From the NCBI GenBank assembly GCA_031286185.1, contig JAITUS010000101.1, positions 1 through 9,540 of the forward strand: DNA of 9,540 bases, written 5' to 3'. A program made the translations under genes and the position numbers. Within the stretch, counting starts at the first letter, position 1, and each line of letters opens with the position of its first letter. The DNA comes from Rickettsiales bacterium (GTDB taxonomy: Bacteria; Pseudomonadota; Alphaproteobacteria; Rickettsiales; Anaplasmataceae). The notes under the pieces are model-generated. The model was not told the DNA's origin. It searched no databases and saw only the letters and a program-made list of their open reading frames with translations. This document shows, one piece after another, positions 1-6,469 of this stretch.

Positions 1-40
1 CTATCTTTAAATTTTTGCAGAGTTCTAAAAGATTTACCAT
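1..40 (-). CDS. Probable transposase, N-terminal fragment (left copy)
   Basis: The ATG is at 40-38, preceded by GAGGT a few bases upstream, and the frame is open to the window edge. It encodes MVNLLELCKNLKI, identical to the start of the right-hand copy at 9464. Only 13 residues are visible. The transposase call is inferred from the duplicated, inverted, sharply bounded context; the sequence alone gives no catalytic motif. Confidence 0.5.
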   Translation of the reverse strand, partial: MVNLLELCKNLKI

Positions 41-118
41 ATTACCTCACTTTTACTATATGATTATCTTTTTATGGCATCTTGTCTATCTCATTTTACC
101 ATTCCGCTGAACAGATAC
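1..118 (-). mobile_element. 5' end of an insertion element, left copy (partial)
   Basis: The reverse complement of this stretch matches 9386-9503 at 116 of 118 positions (differences at 67 and 83 here). Identity stops abruptly between 118 and 119, so the element border is at or just inside position 118, with the outer sequence GTATCTGTTCAGCGG. It contains the leader and first codons of a gene running leftwards off the window. The repeat, the sharp border and the start codon in the same place in both copies indicate a mobile element. Which IS family it belongs to cannot be fixed without the rest of the transposase and the other terminus. Confidence 0.75.
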
Positions 119-192
119 GGTTCAAGCATCAGGAGACAATGGAGGGTAACTAGAGAATAATTAACTGCCTTTGATATCACTGAGCAAACTTC

Positions 193-1308
193 CTATTTTT
201 TTACTTTACTAAAGAACCCTTCAGATTGCCGTTGCATGTTTGCATTTTCTTCTTCTTCAAGCGCTTTCAACAGCTCAATTTGTTTTTCAGTTAAGTTCTT
301 TGGATTTAAGGTCTCAACTATTACCTGCACATACAAATTACCACGTACATTTGAGTTCATATATGGCATACCCTTTTCTCTACAGCGTAGTTTGGTACCA
401 GTTTGAGTGCCTTCAGGAACCTTTACTTTTATTTTAGCCCCATCAATTGACTGGACATCGATTTCACCACCAAGCACTGCTAATGTCATTCTTATAGGTA
501 CTTTACAATGTAGATCTGCTTTATCTCGAGTAAAGATCTTGTGTGGAGCAATTTCAACATATACATATAAATCTCCGCTTTTTCCACCTCTTACTCCAGC
601 TTCTCCTTTACCACTTACCCTCACCTTAGAGCCTTTCTCTATGCCTTTTGGAATTGAAACTGATATATTTACTTCATCTCTTCTGCGTCCATTTCCACCA
701 CATTTTTTGCATTTATTCTGTGTTATTTCTCCTTCCCCATAACATGTGGTACATGTTCTTTCAATTGTAAAAAAGCCCTGTTGGGTCCTGATTCTGCCGC
801 TTCCTTGACACATGTGACATTGAACTGGTTTGATCGTTCCTTCGCTACCTGTACCTTGACACGTGTCACATTTTACATTTGTAACGTAATGTATAAGCAC
901 TTGTATTCCTTTAAACGCGTCTTCTAAGGTAATTTCAAGATCATAACGCAAGTCCGACCCAGGCACTCTCGTTGTGCTTCTCTTTGCTTTTGATCTACTT
1001 GATCCTCCAAATCCTCCGCCAAAAAAGTCGTTGAATATGTCACTAAAATCTCCTGCAGCTTGGCTAAAATCAAATCCAGCAAAACCACCATCTTCATGTC
1101 CGTAACGATCATAACCTGCCTTTTTCTCGGGATCAGACAGAACTTCATACGCAGCCGTTATTTCTTTAAATTTTTCCTCTGCTTCTTTATTACCAGGATT
1201 TCTATCTGGATGATACTTTAACGCTAATTTCTTATATGCTTTTTTTATCTCATCAATACTAGCATTTCTGCCTACGCCTAGCAGTTCATAGTAGTCTTTT
1301 GTGCTCAT
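193..1308 (-). CDS. dnaJ: Chaperone protein DnaJ (Hsp40)
   Basis: Type I J-protein of 371 residues, a normal length for the family. It acts in the cytoplasm, stimulating DnaK ATPase and delivering unfolded substrates. Domains in order: J domain about 3-70 with the HPD motif at 33-35; Gly/Phe-rich linker about 73-104; zinc-binding region with four CxxCxGxG repeats at 147-154, 164-171, 186-193 and 200-207; then the C-terminal substrate-binding domains and a Lys-rich end. All eight zinc cysteines and the HPD are present, so it should be functional. The start is the ATG at 1308, which gives [11 protein letters not shown] as in other DnaJ proteins; an in-frame TTG two codons earlier is less likely. 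No dnaK or grpE lies beside it in this window. tRNA-Arg lies upstream on the same strand and an IS end lies just beyond its 3' end. Confidence 0.97.
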   Translation of the reverse strand: MSTKDYYELLGVGRNASIDEIKKAYKKLALKYHPDRNPGNKEAEEKFKEITAAYEVLSDPEKKAGYDRYGHEDGGFAGFDFSQAAGDFSDIFNDFFGGGFGGSSRSKAKRSTTRVPGSDLRYDLEITLEDAFKGIQVLIHYVTNVKCDTCQGTGSEGTIKPVQCHMCQGSGRIRTQQGFFTIERTCTTCYGEGEITQNKCKKCGGNGRRRDEVNISVSIPKGIEKGSKVRVSGKGEAGVRGGKSGDLYVYVEIAPHKIFTRDKADLHCKVPIRMTLAVLGGEIDVQSIDGAKIKVKVPEGTQTGTKLRCREKGMPYMNSNVRGNLYVQVIVETLNPKNLTEKQIELLKALEEEENANMQRQSEGFFSKVKK

Positions 1309-1336
1309 ATACAATAGTTCAGTATTTAACCTTTAA

Positions 1337-1365
1337 AGGTAGGTATTTCATATATCGATTTCAAG
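1337..1365 (-). promoter_or_regulatory. Possible heat-shock (sigma-32 type) promoter of dnaJ
   Basis: On the minus strand CTTGAAA (1365-1359) matches the sigma-32 -35 consensus exactly, and CCTACCT (1343-1337), 15 bases on, is a loose match to the CCCCAT-type -10. It lies 29 bases upstream of the dnaJ ATG. The same TTGAAA could also serve a housekeeping promoter. The call is an inference from motif and gene identity. Confidence 0.35.
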
Positions 1366-1401
1366 TGTGGCCTCTGTTTTCTTCGTAGACTAAAAACATT
1401 G

Positions 1402-1476
1402 TGCACCCTGAGCGACTCGAACGCCCGACCTTTTGATCCGTAGTCAAATGCTCTAATCCAACTGAGCTAAGGGTGC
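1402..1476 (-). tRNA. tRNA-Arg (anticodon ACG)
   Basis: A complete 75-nt cloverleaf on the minus strand. The acceptor GCACCCT pairs with AGGGTGC, with discriminator A. The D arm is GCTC/GAGC, the anticodon stem TTTGA/TCAAA encloses loop CTACGGA (anticodon ACG, presumably edited to ICG for CGU/CGC/CGA codons), and the T arm GGGCG/CGCTC encloses TTCGAGT. CCA is not encoded and must be added after transcription. It sits about 90 bases upstream of dnaJ in the same orientation. Confidence 0.97.
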
Positions 1477-1490
1477 CTTTGATAAAATCA

Positions 1491-1519
1491 ACTTTAACAG
1501 ATTTTACAGCTTGATTCAA
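1491..1519 (-). promoter_or_regulatory. Possible sigma-70 type promoter of tRNA-Arg
   Basis: On the minus strand TTGAAT (1519-1514) and TAAAGT (1496-1491) are separated by exactly 17 bases and end 14 bases before the tRNA 5' end. Spacing and position are right for a housekeeping promoter. Such AT-rich DNA yields chance matches easily. Confidence 0.35.
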
Positions 1520-1651
1520 TTGGTTGGGCTAAAAATAAAATAGAGCACTATGTACCGAAGTTAGATTGATAGTATGATAAATTTACTAATACCCTTAACT
1601 TAAATTTAATAAATGCAAAGGAAAATTTGGCATAAAATTATTGGAGACATA

Positions 1652-1957
1652 ATGAAAAAATTTCTTCTATTTATAGCTTTAATCCTCTCTTTTGCATTTG
1701 ATGCAGATGCTGCTAAGCAGAGTAAAACTCAAGGTGATGAAACATCAGAAGTGATATGCAGCATAGTAAAATATACCCAAAGCATAGGTGGGCCGATGAT
1801 CACGGTAGTAATAATAGGTACAGCTTTGCTTGCAATATTCGGCAGAGTGCCGTGGCCTGCTCTTTTTGCACTCGGAGCATTTACTGCTGTGTTTCTTGGT
1901 GCACCAAAGATTGTAACAGCAATAGCACCAGGTACAGTACAGGCATGTACCCCGTAG
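1652..1957 (+). CDS. virB2: VirB2 (TrbC/VirB2 family) type IV secretion pilin, copy 1
   Basis: 101-residue precursor of the major pilin/conduit subunit of a VirB/D4-like (rickettsial, rvh-type) type IV secretion system. Residues 1-20 form a signal peptide (MKKF, hydrophobic core, A18-D19-A20 cleavage motif). The mature part has two hydrophobic helices, about 46-64 and 67-84, separated by the short polar loop GRVPWP, the usual VirB2 hairpin topology. Cys36 and Cys99 bracket the helices. The chosen ATG at 1652 has GGAG (1643-1646) six bases upstream and aligns with copy 2; an ATG at 1613 in the same frame has no such support. No other virB genes are in the window. A hairpin downstream (2021-2060) may end or attenuate the transcript. 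Confidence 0.9.
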   Translation: MKKFLLFIALILSFAFDADAAKQSKTQGDETSEVICSIVKYTQSIGGPMITVVIIGTALLAIFGRVPWPALFALGAFTAVFLGAPKIVTAIAPGTVQACTP

Positions 1958-2020
1958 AAAAATGCTGATCTTCTGGTAAGGCAGTGAGCTTTGCAAATTT
2001 AAAGGGCCTCAAAACAGTTT

Positions 2021-2060
2021 TAGGTAGGTGATACTTCTAGCATCATTTACCTAATTTTAA
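2021..2060 (+). terminator. Hairpin with U-rich tail between virB2 copies 1 and 2
   Basis: TAGGTAGGTGAT (2021-2032) pairs with ATCATTTACCTA (2042-2053) over 12 positions, including two G-U pairs, around a 9-base loop, followed by ATTTTAAT. On the plus strand this resembles a weak intrinsic terminator or attenuator. The right arm and tail are largely repeated upstream of copy 3 (about 2578-2605), but the left arm is not. Confidence 0.4.
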
Positions 2061-2104
2061 TCAAAGTGAAGTAGCATAAAAAAATAGAAATTGTTGGAGG
2101 TGTA

Positions 2105-2419
2105 ATGAAAAAATTTCTTCTACTTGTTGCTTTAGTTCTCTCCTTTGCGTTTGATGCAAGTGCTGATACTTTTGTTGATAAAAATGATACAACATCAAAA
2201 GTGATATGCAAAATAATAGGCTACACCCACGGCATAGGTGGACCAATGATTACGATTGTAATAATAGGTGCAGCTTTGCTCGCTATATTTGGCAGAATGC
2301 CATGGCCAGCACTTTTTGCACTTGGTGCATTTACTGCTGTATTTTTTGGTGCTCCTATAGTTGTTTCAAAAATAATGCCAAACGCTGGTGTGACTTGTGA
2401 AAATGGTAATGTAAAATAA
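2105..2419 (+). CDS. virB2: VirB2 (TrbC/VirB2 family) type IV secretion pilin, copy 2
   Basis: 104-residue paralogue of the gene at 1652. The signal peptide (1-20, ending A18-S19-A20) and the two membrane helices (about 45-63 and 66-83) are nearly identical to copy 1, including the shared stretches GIGGPMIT, LLAIFGR and PWPALFALGAFTAVF. The stretch after the signal peptide (21-32) and the C-terminal tail (after about 88) differ most. Cys35 and Cys98 are kept. It has a strong ribosome binding site, GGAGG at 2096-2100, four bases before the ATG, better than copy 1. Divergence confined to the two ends, the parts most likely exposed, fits either relaxed constraint or diversification of the surface. 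Confidence 0.9.
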   Translation: MKKFLLLVALVLSFAFDASADTFVDKNDTTSKVICKIIGYTHGIGGPMITIVIIGAALLAIFGRMPWPALFALGAFTAVFFGAPIVVSKIMPNAGVTCENGNVK

Positions 2420-2420
2420 C

Positions 2421-2455
2421 GAAGTAATAGAAATTATTATTGGAGGCGTTGAGCA
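2421..2455 (+). other. Leader-like remnant of a further virB2 copy
   Basis: GAAGTAATAGAAATT, followed by TTGGAGGCGTTGAGCAT, resembles the leader of copy 2 (GAAGTA, AATAGAAATTGTTGGAGGTGTAATGA at 2069-2108), including a full GGAGG, but the ATG and coding region are missing. It looks like the start of a duplicated unit whose gene was lost, with the palindromic repeat now lying just downstream. The match is short, so this is tentative. Confidence 0.35.
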
Positions 2456-2474
2456 TAAAAGTTATGTTAAAATG

Positions 2475-2535
2475 CACCAGTTTTTATGGAAAACTGGATC
2501 CCAGTGTCACACACTGGGATGACACCTTACTGGTG
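2475..2535. repeat. Palindromic repeat element (Wolbachia-type hairpin)
   Basis: The core ATCCCAGTGT (2498-2507) and ACACTGGGAT (2511-2520) form a perfect 10-bp stem around CAC. An outer pair, CACCAGT (2475-2481) with ACTGGTG (2529-2535), brackets it, making an imperfect palindrome of about 61 bp. Dispersed copies beginning TGGATCCCAGTGTC and ending ACTGGGATGACA are, from memory, common between and sometimes inside Wolbachia genes. It may act as a transcription terminator for virB2 copy 2, since it starts 55 bases after that gene. Confidence 0.75.
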
Positions 2536-2646
2536 AAAGGTGCTCCCAAATTGCAATGTTCGTGCAAATACAAGTTAGTGTTATTTACTTAGTTTTAATC
2601 AAAATGAGAGATAATCTAGCACAAAGCAAAAATTATTGTAGGCACA

Positions 2647-2977
2647 ATGGAAAAATTTTTTCTGCTTATGGCTTGAATTCTTTCCTTCGCGTTTGATGCA
2701 AATGCTGACGATGATACAACATCAGTAGTGATGTGCAGAATAATAAAATATACTAAAGGCCTAGGTGGACCGATGATAACAGTAGTAATGATTGGTACAG
2801 CATTGCTTGCAATATTTGGCAGAATGCCATGGCCAGCGCTTTTTGCATTATGTGTATTTACTGCTGTGTTTTTTTGGCGCAAATAAGATTGTAGAAGTAA
2901 TAGTACCAAGTGACATGTGGCGCAGTTTTTTTTCTTATCAACATAGACCGTTGTTAGCGATGTATGGTTCCAGGTAA
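2647..2977 (+). pseudogene. virB2: Degraded third virB2 copy
   Basis: Reading from the ATG at 2647 gives MEKFFLLMA, then an in-frame TGA at 2674-2676 where copies 1 and 2 have TTA or similar inside the signal peptide. After it the VirB2 pattern resumes (ILSFAFDANADDDTTSVVMC, GLGGPMITVV, LLAIFGRMPWPALFAL). A run of seven T at 2869-2875, against six in copy 2, shifts the frame: unshifted it ends quickly at WRK-stop, while in the next frame GANKIVEVIVP continues the homology and stays open to 2977. The conserved GA of LGAF is replaced by CV, the C-terminal cysteine is absent, and the ribosome site has weakened from GGAG to GTAGG. With a stop in the signal peptide plus a frameshift it cannot make a normal pilin. 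Confidence 0.88.
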
Positions 2978-2996
2978 CGTTCACAGAAATAAGGGG

Positions 2997-3170
2997 ATGT
3001 ACAAAGTTATACCAACTTTCGTTATCGGGGAGCCAAACAAGATACATAATAAATTCGCTAAATCTTTCATCATAGGGAAACTTTTTAATTTACTATTAGG
3101 ATTTGGTATTATTTTGCCGTTCCTCTGGACGAATACAATAATTAAGCGCAAAAGTTGTACGTACAGCTAG
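2997..3170 (+). CDS. Doubtful small ORF, possible membrane peptide
   Basis: A 57-codon frame starting MYKVIPTFVIGEP with one hydrophobic segment (about residues 28-49, including LLLGFGIILPFLW) and a basic end. AAGGGG touches the ATG directly, too close for a normal ribosome site. An ATG 33 bases earlier (2964) is also in frame. I recognise no family. It fills the otherwise empty 2978-3223 interval beyond the broken virB2 copy and may be chance or the remains of a lost gene. Confidence 0.2.
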   Translation: MYKVIPTFVIGEPNKIHNKFAKSFIIGKLFNLLLGFGIILPFLWTNTIIKRKSCTYS

Positions 3171-3223
3171 TTAAAATGGGCTATTGTGATGGGTTCTGTA
3201 CTACACTAAAATTAGTATAAAAG

Positions 3224-3295
3224 CTCCCCGGGCCGGATTCGAACCAGCGACCAATTGGTTAACAGCCAACTGCTCTACCACTGAGCTACCGAGGA
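3224..3295 (-). tRNA. tRNA-Asn (anticodon GTT)
   Basis: A complete 72-nt cloverleaf on the minus strand. The acceptor TCCTCGG pairs with CCGGGGA (one T-G pair), with discriminator G as usual for tRNA-Asn. The D arm is GCTC/GAGC, the anticodon loop CTGTTAA gives GTT, and the T arm GCTGG/CCGGC encloses TTCGAAT. CCA is not encoded. It lies downstream of purH on the same strand, 116 bases away. Confidence 0.97.
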
Positions 3296-3411
3296 ATAAA
3301 CTGTTTTAAATTTATCATATTGAGCGCTGATTGTAAACGGTTTTTGTATGTAATTATGATCAAAGCAATGTTAAATGCGCAAAAAAGTGTACATTGACAT
3401 GAGATACAAGC

Positions 3412-4926
3412 CTAATGAAAAAAGCTACGAACGCCGGTGAAAAACATAGCAATTTTATTTTCATTTGCAGCTGCTATTACATCTTGGTCCTTCAACGAGC
3501 CGCCAGGCTGAATTATGGCTGTAATTCCATGTTTTGCACTTTCTACTATGCTATCTGAAAATGGGAAAAATGCATCTGAGGCAAGTACAGCACTTTTGCA
3601 CCTTTCACCCGCCTTTTTAACTGCAATGTTCACACTATCTATTCTGCTTGTTTGTCCTGCACCGATACCGATAGCGCAACCGTCTTTTGCTATAACTATT
3701 GCGTTGGATTTCACATGCTTGCATATTTTCCAAGCAAAAATAAGATCTTCTTTTTCTTTTTCCGTTGCAGCGCACTTTGTTACTTGGCTTATTTCTTCTG
3801 CTTTTATTGTATGGTTATTATTTTCTTGCACTAAAAACCCACCGGCAACGTTTTTGATTTGACACTTTGCATTTTGCTGAAGAGAGCTATGAATAATCAC
3901 TCTTAAATTTTTCTTTCTCTGCAAAACTTCTAGCGCCTCATCGTTTATTGATGGTGCTATCACTACTTCCAAAAATATCTCGCTTAATTTTTCCGCTAAC
4001 CTTAAATCTATCTCCCGATTTAAAGCAACTATGCCACCAAAGCTGCTTATTTCATCACACGATAGAGCTTTTTCGTATGCTTCCAAAGCGCTATCACCAA
4101 TGGCGGCTCCACATGGGTTATTGTGCTTGATTATCACTGCTGCAGGTTCTTGGAACTCAGAAACTATGTTAAGCGCAGATTCTATATCCACTATATTATT
4201 ATAACTCAACTCTTTTCCATGTATTTTTTCCAGCAGATACTTGGCGAATTGATTACTGTAAAAAGCAGCTTTTTGATGGGGATTTTCGCCATACCTGAGT
4301 TCTTGTGCTTTACGCCCGTATAGGGTGAAAAACTCTGGTAATTCATTGCTTTTACTCTGGGATAGAAACCAACTGTAAATATTAGAATCGTAGCATGCAG
4401 TAAGAGCAAATGCTTTAGTTGCTAGATGTTTTCTGTATTCCAATGTTGTTTCATTGTTATTTTCGACCATCTCAGCTTTCAGTGTTTCATAGTCTTGAGT
4501 GCTAGAGATAACCGAAGTAAAATGAAAATTTTTTGCTGCAGCCCTAATTAGCGCTACACCGCCGATATCAATTTGCTCTATGATCTGTTCCTCACTTGAG
4601 CCGCTATTCACTGTTTCCCAAAATGGATATAGATTAATTATAAGCAGGTCTATAGGCTTAATTCCTAGATCTTGCATTTCTTTTTTGTGCTTTTCTCGAT
4701 CACATAGTATTCCTCCATGAATTTTAGGGTGTAAAGTTTTCACCCTACCGCTTAGTATCTCTGGAAATTGTGTGTAATCTGAGACTTCTTGCGTTTTTAT
4801 TCCTGCATCGGATAGGATTTTATATGTATTTCCTGTTGAGAGAATCTCTATTTGTTGCTTTGTTAAAAACGATGCAAGGTCAATTATATTTGTCTTATCA
4901 TAAACCGATATTAAAGCTCTCTTCAC
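3412..4926 (-). CDS. purH: Bifunctional AICAR formyltransferase / IMP cyclohydrolase PurH
   Basis: 504-residue cytoplasmic enzyme for the last two steps of de novo IMP synthesis: formylation of AICAR with 10-formyl-tetrahydrofolate, then ring closure to IMP. The N-terminal cyclohydrolase (MGS-like) domain, about 1-130, carries GRVKTLHPKIHGG (60-72) and GGVALIRAAAKN (122-133). The C-terminal transformylase domain carries RYGENPHQ (211-218), the catalytic Lys267-His268 in KHNNPCGA, FGGIVALNREID (296-307), GIGAGQTSRIDS (420-431) and the terminal segment DAFFPFSDS to QPGGSLKDQDVI. Length and motifs are complete. The start is a GTG at 4926-4924, since no ATG fits the family N-terminus; there is no clear Shine-Dalgarno. 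It stands alone without other pur genes, as expected where purine genes are scattered. Confidence 0.97.
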   Translation of the reverse strand: MKRALISVYDKTNIIDLASFLTKQQIEILSTGNTYKILSDAGIKTQEVSDYTQFPEILSGRVKTLHPKIHGGILCDREKHKKEMQDLGIKPIDLLIINLYPFWETVNSGSSEEQIIEQIDIGGVALIRAAAKNFHFTSVISSTQDYETLKAEMVENNNETTLEYRKHLATKAFALTACYDSNIYSWFLSQSKSNELPEFFTLYGRKAQELRYGENPHQKAAFYSNQFAKYLLEKIHGKELSYNNIVDIESALNIVSEFQEPAAVIIKHNNPCGAAIGDSALEAYEKALSCDEISSFGGIVALNREIDLRLAEKLSEIFLEVVIAPSINDEALEVLQRKKNLRVIIHSSLQQNAKCQIKNVAGGFLVQENNNHTIKAEEISQVTKCAATEKEKEDLIFAWKICKHVKSNAIVIAKDGCAIGIGAGQTSRIDSVNIAVKKAGERCKSAVLASDAFFPFSDSIVESAKHGITAIIQPGGSLKDQDVIAAANENKIAMFFTGVRSFFH

Positions 4927-4949
4927 TTTTATATAGAAAGTTTTTTAAG

Positions 4950-4955
4950 ATTATA
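4950..4955 (-). promoter_or_regulatory. Possible -10 box of purH
   Basis: A perfect TATAAT on the minus strand (4955-4950), preceded directly by TG, 23 bases upstream of the GTG start. No good -35 lies at 16-18 bases; a consensus TTGACA at 4998-4993 is too far away (37 bases) to pair with it. Confidence 0.3.
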
Positions 4956-5108
4956 CATAAGAAAAGGAAGTCTGGCTATAGCTGTAATATCATGTCAACT
5001 ATGTTTTTTTAAAATTTTTTATTTGTAATTTTATCCAACCATATGGAAACTTTGATAGCAAGTAGAGATTATACTAAACCCCAGATAAACCGTTCTCAAG
5101 AGATGCTC

Positions 5109-6380
5109 TTAAAAAGCCCTGCGATACCAAAATAAATAAAGAGGTATGCCACTTGCAGTGAATAAGCTTGCAATTAACAAGGTGTTTATAGGAGTTTCAA
5201 GTATCACCCAGCAGCAAAAGGTTGTTGTTATACTACCAATTAAAAGCTTGTAATAATTTCTCTCCTTTACAACAACCTTTAGAAAAGCAAGGCTGCATGC
5301 AAGGTAGACAAATAAAAATGAAACTACAGAAAAGTCGATAATTGATGTGATTTGCTGAGCAAAATTGTTACTTGAAGTAAGGATTAGCAAAACTGCAGTT
5401 CCAACTGAGCTGGTTATTATTCCCCAAAAGGGAGAACCATGCTTGTTCCTTTTAGCAAAGAATTGTGGCATAAGTTTATCTTCAGCAAGACCAAAAGCAA
5501 CTTGTCCACTAGATAATACCCAAGCATTTAAACTACCAACACAAAAAACGAATGCAATTACAGAAATAATCAAATACCAATTACCAGAAAACATAATTTT
5601 TATTGCATCAACATATGGTGCTCTTGAACTTGCTAAATCATTCCCATTTATTAACCCCATAATCGCGAAATTATTGATAAAATATATAACAGCAACACAG
5701 ATTGTGCCAAGTACCACAGCTCTTGGTATAGTTTTGGTCGGGTTATCAACCGATCCTGCAGGTGCCGTTGCTAATTCAACTCCAACAAAACACCATAAAG
5801 TCAAAAGTGTAGAGCGGGCAAGAATCTGCGATGCTGTAAGACTTGAGATTTCTTTACTTATGATAAAGTTGTTTCTATCGAAAAAAAACAACGCTGCTAC
5901 AGGTATTGCAAGCAATACAGAAATTTTTATAACCGTGAGTAGAAACTCAACGCGCCCAGCAGTAGCTATTCCTCTTAAATTTACTAACGTAATGACTGTA
6001 AATAGTAGCAACTCTAAAAGCAAACGCATGCTTTGGATATCTTCATGGAAAAATGGTGTAAGATAACCAACACCCACAACTATTAGAGCTGTTGTGCTAA
6101 CCCAGGAGATTACCCAATATGTCCAACCAACAAAAAAAGCTGCTGTAGGACCAAAGGCATGTTTTGCATAAACGTGAGGGCCTCCGGTCTCTGGAAACTT
6201 TGCACATAGCGTGGCAAACACTAGTGCAAGAGATACAGCGCCAGCTCCTGATATTACCCAACTTATGGGGCTATAAGTACCATATGGAGCAAGGCTAATT
6301 GGAAGCATAAAAACACCAGAGCCAATTTGACTACTGATTACTAAAGCAAAAACAGTTAAAAAACCTATTTTATTTGACAC
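5109..6380 (-). CDS. APC-family amino acid permease, AdiC-like, copy A
   Basis: 423-residue inner-membrane transporter with about 12 hydrophobic helices, of the basic amino acid/polyamine antiporter branch of the APC superfamily. Helix 1 carries SSQIGSGVFMLP (16-27), the substrate-backbone motif. Helix 6 reads LWCFVGVELATAPAG followed by NPTKTIPRA; Trp196 lines up with AdiC Trp202. LNAWVLSSGQ puts Trp287 where AdiC has gate residue Trp293. Exchange of arginine, ornithine or a polyamine is therefore plausible, but the substrate is not shown. Start: GTG at 6380-6378, giving MSNKIGFL as in copy B, with AGAGG four bases upstream. An in-frame TTG at 6440 would add 20 residues but overlaps the likely promoter -35. 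Copy B lies 89 bases upstream in the same direction, about three quarters identical by eye. Confidence 0.9.
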   Translation of the reverse strand: MSNKIGFLTVFALVISSQIGSGVFMLPISLAPYGTYSPISWVISGAGAVSLALVFATLCAKFPETGGPHVYAKHAFGPTAAFFVGWTYWVISWVSTTALIVVGVGYLTPFFHEDIQSMRLLLELLLFTVITLVNLRGIATAGRVEFLLTVIKISVLLAIPVAALFFFDRNNFIISKEISSLTASQILARSTLLTLWCFVGVELATAPAGSVDNPTKTIPRAVVLGTICVAVIYFINNFAIMGLINGNDLASSRAPYVDAIKIMFSGNWYLIISVIAFVFCVGSLNAWVLSSGQVAFGLAEDKLMPQFFAKRNKHGSPFWGIITSSVGTAVLLILTSSNNFAQQITSIIDFSVVSFLFVYLACSLAFLKVVVKERNYYKLLIGSITTTFCCWVILETPINTLLIASLFTASGIPLYLFWYRRAF

Positions 6381-6410
6381 AATACCTCTGATTCTATCAA
6401 CACAGGCAGT

Positions 6411-6440
6411 AGTATAACTTAACCCCAAGAGTTTTAACAA
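6411..6440 (-). promoter_or_regulatory. Probable sigma-70 promoter of permease copy A
   Basis: On the minus strand TTGTTA (6440-6435) and TATACT (6416-6411) are separated by 18 bases and end 30 bases before the GTG start. Its presence in the 89-base gap suggests copy A is transcribed independently of copy B, and it argues against the longer TTG start, which would lie inside the -35. Confidence 0.5.
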
Positions 6441-6469
6441 ATAAAAAATTATGTTTTTGAGTTAAGCTT

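Noticed and set aside
2616..3047. Minus-strand open frame of 143 codons across the broken virB2 copy
   Set aside because: The plus strand here aligns clearly with virB2 copies 1 and 2 through the leader, signal peptide and helices. The minus frame is the complement of that and has no recognisable features.
3300..3411. Possible tRNA-linked integration site at tRNA-Asn
   Set aside because: No partial copy of the tRNA 3' end is found elsewhere in the window and no integrase is present.
5365..6066. Plus-strand open frame of 233 codons inside permease copy A
   Set aside because: It is antisense to a clear permease gene. A similar frame opposite copy B shows it follows from the conserved sense codons; there is no ribosome site and its composition is not protein-like.
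6381..6440. Longer N-terminus (TTG start at 6440) for permease copy A
   Set aside because: The extra 20 residues are not shared with copy B, the TTG is part of a good -35 hexamer with a matching -10 downstream, and the GTG at 6380 has its own Shine-Dalgarno.
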